Shown: one piece after another, positions 1 through 7,487 of the stretch
Layout: each line of letters starts with the position of its first letter
How positions within the stretch are numbered: position 1 is the stretch's first letter
Assembly (NCBI GenBank): GCA_964518405.1
Contig: CAZFGB010000209.1
Coordinates: forward strand, 1 to 27,571
Origin: VXNE01 sp964518405
GTDB lineage: Bacteria; Pseudomonadota; Gammaproteobacteria; Pseudomonadales; Azotimanducaceae
Length of the DNA stretch: 27,571 nt
Direction: 5' to 3'
Made by a program: the position numbers and the translations under genes
Notes under the pieces: generated by a model
The model's database searches: none
What the model saw: the letters and a program-made list of their open reading frames with translations, nothing else
Told to the model about the DNA's origin: nothing

Positions 1-278
1 CAGTTTAGACTCGGGGACCTCGCGTCCTCCATTAAGAAAACGACCAGCGCCCGCCTTCGCCGTTATTCTCCAACAACTTGGGCACCAGACCTATTTCATC
101 CGTCGGGGTGGCCGGCGACCGTCCGGCCATGTGCGTTTAGGACACCCACTTCCGGAAATCACCCATTCCGAGTCTCCGTGATCGGATACCCACTTAGTTT
201 GAGTGGTTTTCACTGGACGGATGGCTACATGTTTGGTCAGAATGGCGGCGGGGACTAGGGAAAAGAGAGACACAACCG
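1..278. other. Leader region upstream of the RND operon, no gene recognised
   Basis: No convincing coding sequence is seen here; the antisense open frame crossing into the next gene has no recognisable content. The region holds three direct copies of ACCCA(C/T)T at 144-150, 161-167 and 188-194, which could be regulator half-sites for the efflux operon. The spacing is irregular (17 and 27 bp), so this is only a suggestion. A purine-rich stretch (AAAAGAGAGA, about 260-270) precedes the adaptor start and may serve as a weak ribosome binding site. No tetR- or marR-type regulator gene is in the window. Confidence 0.35.
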
Positions 279-1340
279 ATGAGCGACGAAGGTCGGTCTG
301 GTGAATCCCGCACGCTTGGATATATGCAGGTGGTGGGCGTCGTGATCCTTGTTGCGGTGGCGCTTTATTTTGCGAGGGTGCCGGACCGCGTGGAACGTCA
401 GTTCGCGCCCGATCCCGCGACCGCGGGCGCCGGGCCAATGGTCGATGTGATCCAGCCGGCTCCGACCGCCCAGGCGCTGAGCGTGCGCCTCACGGGCTCG
501 GTTCGGCTCGAGAGGAAGGCAAGGGTGGTGTCCGAGGTCACGGGCCGCGTGATCTGGGTGTCGCCCAAGTTCAGCAACGGCGGATCCATTGCGGCGAACG
601 AGAACATCCTCAGGATCGATCCCGCGGAGTTTCGGCTCGGTGTGGAAGCCGCGGAAGCTGCGGTGGCCGAAGCGCGATCGCGGTCTTCGAGCGCGCTTGC
701 CGGGGCGGAGGCAAAACTCAAGCTGGCGCAGCTTGAGCTAGCGCGGACGAGCATTTCCTTCCCCTACAACAGCCGCGTACTGAGCACGGATGTGGAGGTC
801 GGGGAGTTGGTGGGGCCGGCCGACCAGGTCGGCCGCGACGCCTCGCTGGGGGTCATCTACAGGGCCGAGGCGCTGCAGGCGGAGGTGCCGATCGAACTTG
901 CCGACCTGGAATCACTGGACCCGGCCATCGGCCGGTCCGCGCGCCTGCAGGTGGGCTCCGACACCTTCGACGCCGAAGTCGTCCGGGTGTCGTCGGTGGT
1001 TGCGCCCAAGAGCCGCCTCGCCACGCTGTTCCTCAAGTTCTCGGGCGATGTGCCGGTCTCGTCCCTGCCCCTTCCGGGCACCTTCGCGGTGGCCGAGGTC
1101 ATGGGACCGATGCAGAAGAACGTCTTCCTGCTGCCGGAAGCCGCCCTGCGCGAAGGCGGCGGCGTCTGGGTGGTCGAAGACGGCAGCCTGAACGTACGCG
1201 AGCCGAACATCCTCGGCCGCGTGGAGGCCGGTTGGGTGACGAATGCGTTCGATGCGGCCCAGGGGGTCGTGGTCGGAACGGTGCCCGGTGCCAAGCAAGG
1301 CATGGCGGTGTCAGTTTCCGCCGAGACCTCTTCGGGTTGA
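279..1340 (+). CDS. RND efflux periplasmic adaptor (HlyD/MdtA-like membrane fusion protein)
   Basis: This 353-residue protein should link an inner-membrane RND pump to an outer-membrane channel. Residues about 15-33 form a single N-terminal membrane anchor (MQVVGVVILVAVALYFARV). A barrel-sandwich (lipoyl-like) half follows at about 70-110 (TGSVRLERKARVVSEVTGRV), then a short Ala/Glu-rich helical hairpin at about 115-155. The second lipoyl half and a beta-barrel domain come next, with a membrane-proximal domain at the C terminus. The hairpin is short compared with AcrA. The gene ends 12 bp before the pump gene, so the two are almost certainly co-transcribed. No TolC-like gene is in the window, so the outer-membrane partner must be elsewhere. 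The substrate cannot be told from sequence. The ATG at 279 is chosen because it gives the complete anchor. Confidence 0.88.
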   Translation: MSDEGRSGESRTLGYMQVVGVVILVAVALYFARVPDRVERQFAPDPATAGAGPMVDVIQPAPTAQALSVRLTGSVRLERKARVVSEVTGRVIWVSPKFSNGGSIAANENILRIDPAEFRLGVEAAEAAVAEARSRSSSALAGAEAKLKLAQLELARTSISFPYNSRVLSTDVEVGELVGPADQVGRDASLGVIYRAEALQAEVPIELADLESLDPAIGRSARLQVGSDTFDAEVVRVSSVVAPKSRLATLFLKFSGDVPVSSLPLPGTFAVAEVMGPMQKNVFLLPEAALREGGGVWVVEDGSLNVREPNILGRVEAGWVTNAFDAAQGVVVGTVPGAKQGMAVSVSAETSSG

Positions 1341-1352
1341 CGGGGTCACCGC

Positions 1353-4300
1353 ATGAGCACTATCGATAGCGAAGCGGCCGGGCAGGGCGCCACCCTGAAG
1401 GACGGCCTGATCGCCTACTTCGCGGCCAATCCCGTGGCCGGCAACCTGCTGATGCTGTTCCTGATTGTCGGCGGCGTCATCGCCGGAATGCAATTGCCGA
1501 TACAGCACTCTCCGGAACTCGATCTCCGAAGGGTGATGGTAACGGTAGCCTCGCCCGGCTCCTCGCCGAAAGAGATCGAGGAAGACATCAACCGCCGCAT
1601 CGAGGAGAGCGTGGTCGGGCTTGCGGGAGTCGATCGGGTGGTGGCGGTCGCCACCGAGAGCCTCGGCCAGGTCGAGATCGAACTGGCGACCTTTGCGGAT
1701 GCGGACTCGGTGCTCGACGAGGTCAAGACCGCGGTGACCGGCATCGAGAACTTCCCGCCAGCCGTCGCGGAACGTCCGGAAGTTGAACTCTTGCAGGCGG
1801 CGCTCGAAGTCATGACGCTTGCCGTGACTTCGCCGGTGGCTTCGGAGGACAAGTTGCGGAGCGCCGCCGAAGACGTGCGCGACGAATTGCTGGCGCTTCC
1901 GTCCATCTCCCAGGTGGTGTTGCGCGGTACGCGCGACCGGGAAATCAGCATCGAGTTGAGTGAAGAGGAGCTGCGCCGCCACGGTCTCTCCATCACCGAG
2001 GTATCCAACGCCGTGCGGCGGGCATCGCTCAACCTGACATTCGGGGAACTGCGCACCGAGGCCGGCGGCGTAGTCCTGCACACCGTCGCCAAGCGGCGCG
2101 TCGGTGAGGAGTTCGAGGACATTCCCCTCATCACGCGGCTCGACGGCACGATCGTGACGCTTGGGGAGGTCGCGACGATTCGCGACGGGTTTGTTGACCA
2201 GGAAGTCATTACCAGGATCGACGGCGATCCCGGCGTGTTTGTTCGCGTCAACGCCACGGAGCAGCAGTCGATTGCCGCAGTGGCGGACGAGATCAATTCC
2301 TGGAGGGCGGGCTACGTCGCTCCGGACGATGTCTCGGTCGAGATATGGAACGACAGGGCACAGTCGGCGCTCGACCGGATAGCGCACGTGCTCAACAATG
2401 CGGTGATGGGTACGGTGCTGGTCTTCCTCCTGCTCGTGCTGGTGTTCGATCTTCGCGTTGCGACCTGGATCACCGTGGGCATCGTGCTGTCCTTCGTCGG
2501 CTCCCTGCTGTTGTTCAATCTCGCTGACCTGACGCTCAACCTGGGGACGATCTTCGCTTTGTTCCTGCTGGTTGGCATCGTGGTGGACGACGCCGTGGTG
2601 GTCGGCGAGAGCATTGCCGCGGAACGCGCCCGGGGCAGGGGTGCGCTCGCCGCCGCCATATCGGGTGCGAGGGCCGTGGTGGGCCCGATCACCGTGGGCG
2701 TGTTGACCACGCTCATCGCGCTGTTGCCGTTCCTCTTCGTGACTGCGGGCGTGTACCAGATCGTGACGGTCATTCCCTATGTGGCGCTGTTCGTTCTCGG
2801 TGTCTCGCTGATCGAGGCCTTCTTCATCCTGCCCGCCCACCTTTCCCACGAGAAGCCCTGGAGTCTGTCGCCCCTGAGCGACCTTCAGCGTCGGGTAAGA
2901 GGGCTGCTGGAAACCATCCGGGACGGCGTCGTCGCGACGGCGGTGTCGTGGTCGGTGCGTCACGTCTGGTGGACGCTCGCCATCGGCATCGTGTTCGTGC
3001 TGATCTCGCTGGTGCTCCTGCGCACGGACTCCGTCCGGATCGTCATCGTGAACGAAGGCGCGTACGTTTCGGACATGGTGCAGGCCGACCTGTACCTGCC
3101 TGCGGGCACGCCGTTCGAGGAGACTCTCGCCGTTGCGGAGCGCTTCGTGGGTGCGGCGGAGACGATCAACGATCAACTCGAGGGGACCTCGGTCGAGTCG
3201 GTCAGCATCGTCGTGGGCAATCTCGTGTCGACCCAGACGCACAACGAAGTTGGCAATAGCAGCCATCTGGCGTCGGTGAGGGTCCATCTTGAGGATCAGC
3301 CCGTCCGCAGGGCATCGCCGGGGGATGTCGAACAGGCCTGGCGCCTGACCGTTGGCGATATTTCGGACCTGGAGAGGGTCGAGTACCAGGTGTCTTCCAT
3401 CAAGCGCCAGCCGAATGTCGCTTACGCGATCCAGCACGACGATGCGGAGACCCTGAGAGACGCCGCCGCGGAACTGAGAACCTCCATGGCGGGGATACCG
3501 GGCCTGTACGAAATTTCAGACAGCCTGTCGCTCGGCAAACGCCATCTCGAGATTCGCGTCACTCCGGCCGGGAAGGCTGCGGGGTTGACGCCGGCGATGA
3601 TCGGAAGACAGTTGCGCGCCAACTTCCATGGCCTGGAGGTTCAGCGGATCCAGCGCGGCCGTGAGGAAATCAAGGTCGTGGTGCGATATCCCGCCGAGCG
3701 GCGGCGAAGCCTGCAGGAGCTTGCGAGCGAACGCATTCATCGTCCGGGCGGCGGCGAGGTACCGCTCTCCATGGTGGCGCAACTCACCGAGCAGCGCGAA
3801 CTGGCGAAGATGACGCGAATCGACGGCAAGCAGACCGCCCTGGTGGCGGGCTATGCCGATATCGCTGTCGTCACCCCGGGCCAGGCGAGGCGGCAGATCA
3901 CCGGGCGGATCATCCCCGACCTGATCGCGAAATATCCGGGTCTCAGGATCGATATCGACGGGACCGCCCGCGACGAGAGGACGATGCTCGAAACCTTGGG
4001 CACCCTGGTTCCCATCGTGCTGCTCGCCATGTACGCGCTGATGGCGGCGTTCCTCCGCAGCTACTGGAAGCCGCTGGTCGCGGTGGCGGGATTGCCCATG
4101 GCGTTCGCGGGGGCGGTGTTCAGCCACTGGGTGCTGGGATGGGACTTCACCGCCATGTCGATATTCGGCGTGATCGCGGTGGGCGGCGTCATCGTCAACG
4201 ATGCGCTGGTCTTGCTGGACCGCTACAACATCCTGCGGCGCGAGGACGAGAGGCTGCCGGCGATCGCCGCGGCGTCCGCGGCGGCGCGCCACCGGTTCCG

Positions 4301-4487
4301 GGCGGTGCTGCTGACCAGCCTGACGACGGTGTTCGGGCTGTCTCCGCTCCTCTACGAGCGCAGCGACGAGTTGGTCTTCCTGGTTCCGTTCGTCGTCAGC
4401 ATGCTGGGCGGACTCGTGTTCTCGACAGTGTTCGTCCTCTTCCTGCTGCCGACGCTGGTAATGATGGTGGAAGGCCGCCAAGAGTAG
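1353..4487 (+). CDS. RND efflux transporter permease (AcrB/MexB superfamily)
   Basis: This 1044-residue protein has the normal length for a proton-driven RND exporter. It has an N-terminal membrane segment (about 29-50), a large periplasmic domain, a membrane block at about 345-500, a second periplasmic domain at about 560-860 and a last membrane block to the end. The fourth membrane helix carries the two adjacent aspartates of the proton relay (GIVVDDAVVVGES, Asp412 and Asp413). The heavy-metal (CusA/CzcA) signature was not recognised, so drug, lipid or small-molecule export is more likely. It lies 12 bp after the adaptor. The long minus-strand open frames across this gene are GC-driven shadows. 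Confidence 0.92.
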   Translation: MSTIDSEAAGQGATLKDGLIAYFAANPVAGNLLMLFLIVGGVIAGMQLPIQHSPELDLRRVMVTVASPGSSPKEIEEDINRRIEESVVGLAGVDRVVAVATESLGQVEIELATFADADSVLDEVKTAVTGIENFPPAVAERPEVELLQAALEVMTLAVTSPVASEDKLRSAAEDVRDELLALPSISQVVLRGTRDREISIELSEEELRRHGLSITEVSNAVRRASLNLTFGELRTEAGGVVLHTVAKRRVGEEFEDIPLITRLDGTIVTLGEVATIRDGFVDQEVITRIDGDPGVFVRVNATEQQSIAAVADEINSWRAGYVAPDDVSVEIWNDRAQSALDRIAHVLNNAVMGTVLVFLLLVLVFDLRVATWITVGIVLSFVGSLLLFNLADLTLNLGTIFALFLLVGIVVDDAVVVGESIAAERARGRGALAAAISGARAVVGPITVGVLTTLIALLPFLFVTAGVYQIVTVIPYVALFVLGVSLIEAFFILPAHLSHEKPWSLSPLSDLQRRVRGLLETIRDGVVATAVSWSVRHVWWTLAIGIVFVLISLVLLRTDSVRIVIVNEGAYVSDMVQADLYLPAGTPFEETLAVAERFVGAAETINDQLEGTSVESVSIVVGNLVSTQTHNEVGNSSHLASVRVHLEDQPVRRASPGDVEQAWRLTVGDISDLERVEYQVSSIKRQPNVAYAIQHDDAETLRDAAAELRTSMAGIPGLYEISDSLSLGKRHLEIRVTPAGKAAGLTPAMIGRQLRANFHGLEVQRIQRGREEIKVVVRYPAERRRSLQELASERIHRPGGGEVPLSMVAQLTEQRELAKMTRIDGKQTALVAGYADIAVVTPGQARRQITGRIIPDLIAKYPGLRIDIDGTARDERTMLETLGTLVPIVLLAMYALMAAFLRSYWKPLVAVAGLPMAFAGAVFSHWVLGWDFTAMSIFGVIAVGGVIVNDALVLLDRYNILRREDERLPAIAAASAAARHRFRAVLLTSLTTVFGLSPLLYERSDELVFLVPFVVSMLGGLVFSTVFVLFLLPTLVMMVEGRQE

Positions 4488-4509
4488 CCTCTTGCCCCGG
4501 CCCGGGCGG

Positions 4510-4530
4510 CGAGGCGTGGCCGGCGCCTCG
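4510..4530. terminator. Possible hairpin between convergent genes
   Basis: A 7-bp inverted repeat (CGAGGCG/CGCCTCG, 7-nt loop) lies between the stop codons of the RND permease and the convergent Rpn-family gene. There is no T-tract on either strand, so an intrinsic terminator is not proven. Confidence 0.3.
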
Positions 4531-4543
4531 GCGGAACCGGCGG

Positions 4544-5497
4544 TTAGTCGAATACGTCGTCGAGTGCGCTGGCGTCGAGCACATTTTCCGCCCAGCTCTC
4601 GATGTCCGCCGCGGTGGCTCGTCCTAACCTGTCGGCGACTTCGGACGACAGGAGCCCGAATCGCCGCCGAAGCTGTCGCTCCAGGACGGCTCGTTCTCCC
4701 TCGACCCGACCTTGGCGTACGCCCTGCTGCATGCCTTGCTGCATGCCCTGCTGCATGCCTTGTTGCATGCCCTGTCGGCGTGCTTCGTCGCGGGCTCTTT
4801 GAAATGCTCCTGCCATGATGCTGGTTTCCTTGGGATATTGCCGCTGATAGCGCCGGAACTCATTGTCGGTCAGTCCGGCGTAGATGTCGATGAATTCCAT
4901 ATACTTCGCGCGCTTGTCGTTGTCGGGCTCCAGGGCCAACAGACCCCGGATGGCCTGCGCGTATACCTCGACCTTGCGGTCCTCGTGGCTGCGCATGTTC
5001 GGCAGGTTGACTCTGGCCACCAGGTTGTCGCTTTGCTGCCATCGCTCGGCGGGGATCTCGCCCAGCTTGCATGACAGATAGTCGAACGTCAGGTAGCTGC
5101 GGCGCTCCGTACCCAGGACCAGCGACGCGGATGCCGCTTCGGCCGGGCGCAGGAAGATTGTCACCGGCACGACTCGGTCTGTCTCAAAAAGCTCGGCGAG
5201 GTCCAGGCAGTAATGCGCCAGGCGGTGTAGCGAAAATCGTCGCCAGTCGGACTCTTCTTCCAGTGCGAACAGGATCGCCTCACGGCGGCCGTCGGTCCAC
5301 TCGACAAGCAGTGGGACATCGAGCTCCCGGTAGCGCTCGCCAAGACGCTCCTGCAGTTGTTCCTGCCGCGCCGGGATGACTCTCACCGGATCTTTCGGCA
5401 AGGGCGCTTCCTCTTGGGCAAAGAACGCCAATGCGTCCCGCGGATAGTCAAGGATCAGGTTCTTGAAGTTCTGGTCGTGGCTGACCGCGTTGGACAT
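4544..5497 (-). CDS. Rpn family PD-(D/E)XK nuclease/putative transposase with DUF4351-like tail
   Basis: This 317-residue protein resembles the Rpn/YhgA-like family, whose studied members are recombination-promoting DNA nucleases. The N-terminal half carries a plausible PD-(D/E)XK core: Asp60 in YRELDVPLLVEW, then a beta strand ending in a glutamate run at 80-82 (ILFALEEESD). The C terminus (from about residue 265, VLERQLRRRFGLLSSEVADRL) looks like DUF4351, common in these proteins. Between them, residues about 243-259 are four GMQQ repeats encoded by a 12-bp tandem repeat. Such genes often occur in variable copy number and move between genomes. The gene stands alone between convergent and divergent neighbours. 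The ribosome binding site is weak. Nuclease activity is inferred from the fold. Confidence 0.75.
   Translation of the reverse strand: MSNAVSHDQNFKNLILDYPRDALAFFAQEEAPLPKDPVRVIPARQEQLQERLGERYRELDVPLLVEWTDGRREAILFALEEESDWRRFSLHRLAHYCLDLAELFETDRVVPVTIFLRPAEAASASLVLGTERRSYLTFDYLSCKLGEIPAERWQQSDNLVARVNLPNMRSHEDRKVEVYAQAIRGLLALEPDNDKRAKYMEFIDIYAGLTDNEFRRYQRQYPKETSIMAGAFQRARDEARRQGMQQGMQQGMQQGMQQGVRQGRVEGERAVLERQLRRRFGLLSSEVADRLGRATAADIESWAENVLDASALDDVFD
4722..4769 (-). repeat. 12-bp tandem repeat, 4 copies, inside the Rpn-family gene
   Basis: Four copies of CC(C/T)TG(C/T)TGCATG lie head to tail and encode repeated Gly-Met-Gln-Gln on the minus strand. The third base of the unit alternates C, T, C, T, so the array probably grew by duplication of a 24-bp pair. 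A length change would add or remove four residues without breaking the frame. Confidence 0.9.
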
Positions 5498-5722
5498 GAC
5501 TGTGCCTGCTGTTTGTTTGACGGAAAATATGGGTCAAGTTCGGGCAGTAGCGTCATGGGCGAATGCTGAAAATTGTGTGGGCAATCTACCCAAGCTGCAT
5601 GGATCGACGCCCTCCTTTTCGACTTTGCTATCGAAGAGGTCATTCCCTCTGCGATATGGCTGTCCCTATTGCGGAACGAACGTGTCCGGGAACGAACGTG
5701 GCTGTCCACTCGTCAACGCGAT

Positions 5723-5738
5723 CTGTATATCCATACAT
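5723..5738. promoter_or_regulatory. Candidate LexA (SOS) box
   Basis: The site CTGTATATCCATACAT contains the perfect inverted repeat TGTAT-ATCC-ATACA. It matches the gammaproteobacterial LexA pattern CTG-N10-CAG except for the last base (T for G). It ends 7 bp before a TATAAT element, where a bound repressor would block RNA polymerase. The genes downstream encode a FAN1-like nuclease and a repair-type helicase, which fits SOS control. This is a pattern match only. Confidence 0.55.
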
Positions 5739-5745
5739 AAACCGC

Positions 5746-5751
5746 TATAAT
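5746..5751 (+). promoter_or_regulatory. -10 element of the nuclease-helicase operon
   Basis: A perfect TATAAT lies 36 bp before the TTG start of the VRR-NUC gene. The hexamer at -35 spacing (CTGTAT at 5723-5728, 17-bp spacer) is a poor match to TTGACA and overlaps the LexA-like site. Confidence 0.55.
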
Positions 5752-5786
5752 GCGGCTCGCCTTCTTGTGAGACACGGCACGCGCCA

Positions 5787-7487
5787 TTGCCCGAACTCAG
5801 CGCAGGTCAACCGCCTCCCGACCACTACTACGCGGACAACCTGATCGCGTTGATCGAGGGTGTGCGGCAACAGTACGGCGACATATTGACGGCGGAGGAG
5901 TCGGAGTTCGGCGAGGGCGTGGTCGCGATGCCCGCGGAAGCGCAACGCCTTCTGGCGCGCATGATCTCCCGCAAGGGTCCGCTCGTGCGCGTCGACTCAC
6001 TGAACTTTCGCGAAATCGACGACACCGCTGCGGCATTGACGCACCTGGTCGCGCAGGGGTTCGTGTGCTGGTGTCCCGAAGCGCCAGCGGCGGACCTTGC
6101 CCGGTTGCTCACCCGCGCGGAGATCGCCCGGTGTTTCGAAGATGTTCTGGCCGCCGGGACCGTTTCGTCCCTCGCCGCGACGGGAAGTGGGGAATGCGCC
6201 GCAACCCGGTCCGCGGACGCCGAACGCGGGGTTGACGCGCCTCCCTTGCGAGCGACCGCCCGCAAGGGCGAGTACTTGGAATGGATCGAGCGCAGCCTAA
6301 GCGACAGCGAGGTCCATCGGCGCATCGAGGGGTGTTGCCCCTGGGTCGCCCTCGATATCGGAGAGCGACTGGAACTGTACCGGCTGCTCTTTTTCGGGGA
6401 CAGTCGGCGCGACCTTTCCACGTTCGTGCTGCGCGACCTCGGTCTCGCCCGCTACCCCGTGTACGAACTGACCCGGGAAAGGCGCCTGTTCGCCGATCGC
6501 GCTTCCCTCGACGCCTATGTCGCGCTGCTCGGCCTCGGCGATCACGTCCATGATCTGGGCTCGACGGCGCAGGCGGATGACGCGATGCCCGTCCTCGAGG
6601 CGCTGTGGCGGCCCCACGCGCACCGCCTGTTCGAGCGCCGCCGCAGCCGCATACTCAATCGGCTGGGCCGGGGGCTTGAGCGCGCCCGCGAGTTTGACGC
6701 GGCGCTCGCCTGCTATGCGCGCTCCAGCATGGCGCCGGCGCGGGAGCGCAGGACGAGAATCCTCAAGCGCCTCGGCGACGTCGATGCCGTGGATCGTCTG
6801 CGACGGCGCATGCGCGAGCGGCCGTTCTGCCCGCAGGAAGCGGACTTCGCCGCGCGTTTCGGCACGCGGCGGCAGCGGGCCTGGCCCCACGGGACGATTG
6901 TCCTGGACGTGCCGAACATCGACCGCGTCGAGGCGGCGGCTGCCGCGATCCTCACCGCCGAGAAGGGCTGCGCGTGGCACTTGGAAAATGCCCTGCCCAT
7001 GGGCCTGTTCGGTCTCGCCTACTGGGACTGGATGTTCGCGCCCGTGGACGGCATGTTCATCAACGCGTTCCAGACCGCCCCCATCGACCTCTTCTGGCCC
7101 GACTTCCTCGAAGCCCGTCGCGAAAAATGCCCGGATCCCCTGGAAACGGATGACGAGACTCTGCGGGCCGCCTTGCTCGCCAAGTGCCGAACGCATCGGG
7201 GTGTTGCCAATCGCCTGGTCGACTGGCGCGCTTTGGACGCGGACACCCTTGACCGATTGCTCGACGGCCTGGGGATGTGCACGGTGCGGAAGCTGGTTGC
7301 CTTCGCGTCGGAGGACCTCGACAACGCGCGGCGCGGTTTTCCTGACCTGACCGTCGTCTACGGTCCCGGCCGTTTCGAGTTCGTGGAGGTGAAGGGACCG
7401 AACGACCGGTTGCGCGACGATCAGTATCTCTGGATCGACCGACTGCGCGCTGCGGAGCTGCCGGTCCGGGTGGCGCGATGCCGGTGA
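5787..7487 (+). CDS. FAN1-like VRR-NUC domain nuclease
   Basis: This 566-residue protein resembles bacterial FAN1 homologues, structure-specific nucleases that act on flaps, branched DNA and crosslinks. The C-terminal VRR-NUC domain has the expected PD-(D/E)XK residues: Asp520 in FPDLTVVYG and Glu534-x-Lys536 in FVEVKGPNDRL. A helical region at about 280-350 (GRGLERAREFDAALACYARSS) looks TPR-like, as in FAN1. Residues about 135-155 form a low-complexity linker where other family members probably vary. The start is TTG at 5787 with no clear Shine-Dalgarno sequence; the next in-frame starts would lose N-terminal sequence. The stop overlaps the helicase start by 10 bp, so translation is likely coupled. 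The substrate is inferred from the family. Confidence 0.85.
   Translation: MPELSAGQPPPDHYYADNLIALIEGVRQQYGDILTAEESEFGEGVVAMPAEAQRLLARMISRKGPLVRVDSLNFREIDDTAAALTHLVAQGFVCWCPEAPAADLARLLTRAEIARCFEDVLAAGTVSSLAATGSGECAATRSADAERGVDAPPLRATARKGEYLEWIERSLSDSEVHRRIEGCCPWVALDIGERLELYRLLFFGDSRRDLSTFVLRDLGLARYPVYELTRERRLFADRASLDAYVALLGLGDHVHDLGSTAQADDAMPVLEALWRPHAHRLFERRRSRILNRLGRGLERAREFDAALACYARSSMAPARERRTRILKRLGDVDAVDRLRRRMRERPFCPQEADFAARFGTRRQRAWPHGTIVLDVPNIDRVEAAAAAILTAEKGCAWHLENALPMGLFGLAYWDWMFAPVDGMFINAFQTAPIDLFWPDFLEARREKCPDPLETDDETLRAALLAKCRTHRGVANRLVDWRALDADTLDRLLDGLGMCTVRKLVAFASEDLDNARRGFPDLTVVYGPGRFEFVEVKGPNDRLRDDQYLWIDRLRAAELPVRVARCR
6243..6268 (+). repeat. 8-bp inverted repeat in the nuclease linker
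   Basis: CCCTTGCG and CGCAAGGG are separated by 10 nt, within the low-complexity linker of the VRR-NUC gene. It resembles the array repeats in layout but not in sequence, so it is listed separately. Confidence 0.5.

Larger units (their letters stand above)
5498..5786. other. Divergent intergenic region with direct repeats
   Basis: No gene is called here; short plus-strand open frames lack ribosome binding sites and recognisable content. The region contains two perfect copies of GGAACGAACGTG (5673-5684, 5689-5700; 16-bp spacing), flanked by two copies of TGGCTGTCC (5657-5665, 5699-5707). The repair-operon promoter and a LexA-like site lie further right. Base composition is less GC-rich than in the neighbouring genes. 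Confidence 0.6.

Noticed and set aside
1311..3437. Long minus-strand open frame (708 codons) opposite the RND permease
   Set aside because: The His/Arg/Asp-rich translation has no domain and mirrors codon bias of the real plus-strand gene. The same applies to other long antisense frames over murJ, pyk and the helicase.
6243..6268. Inverted repeat in the VRR-NUC gene as another member of the palindromic family
   Set aside because: The stem sequence (CCCTTGCG), loop length and missing leader differ from the family.
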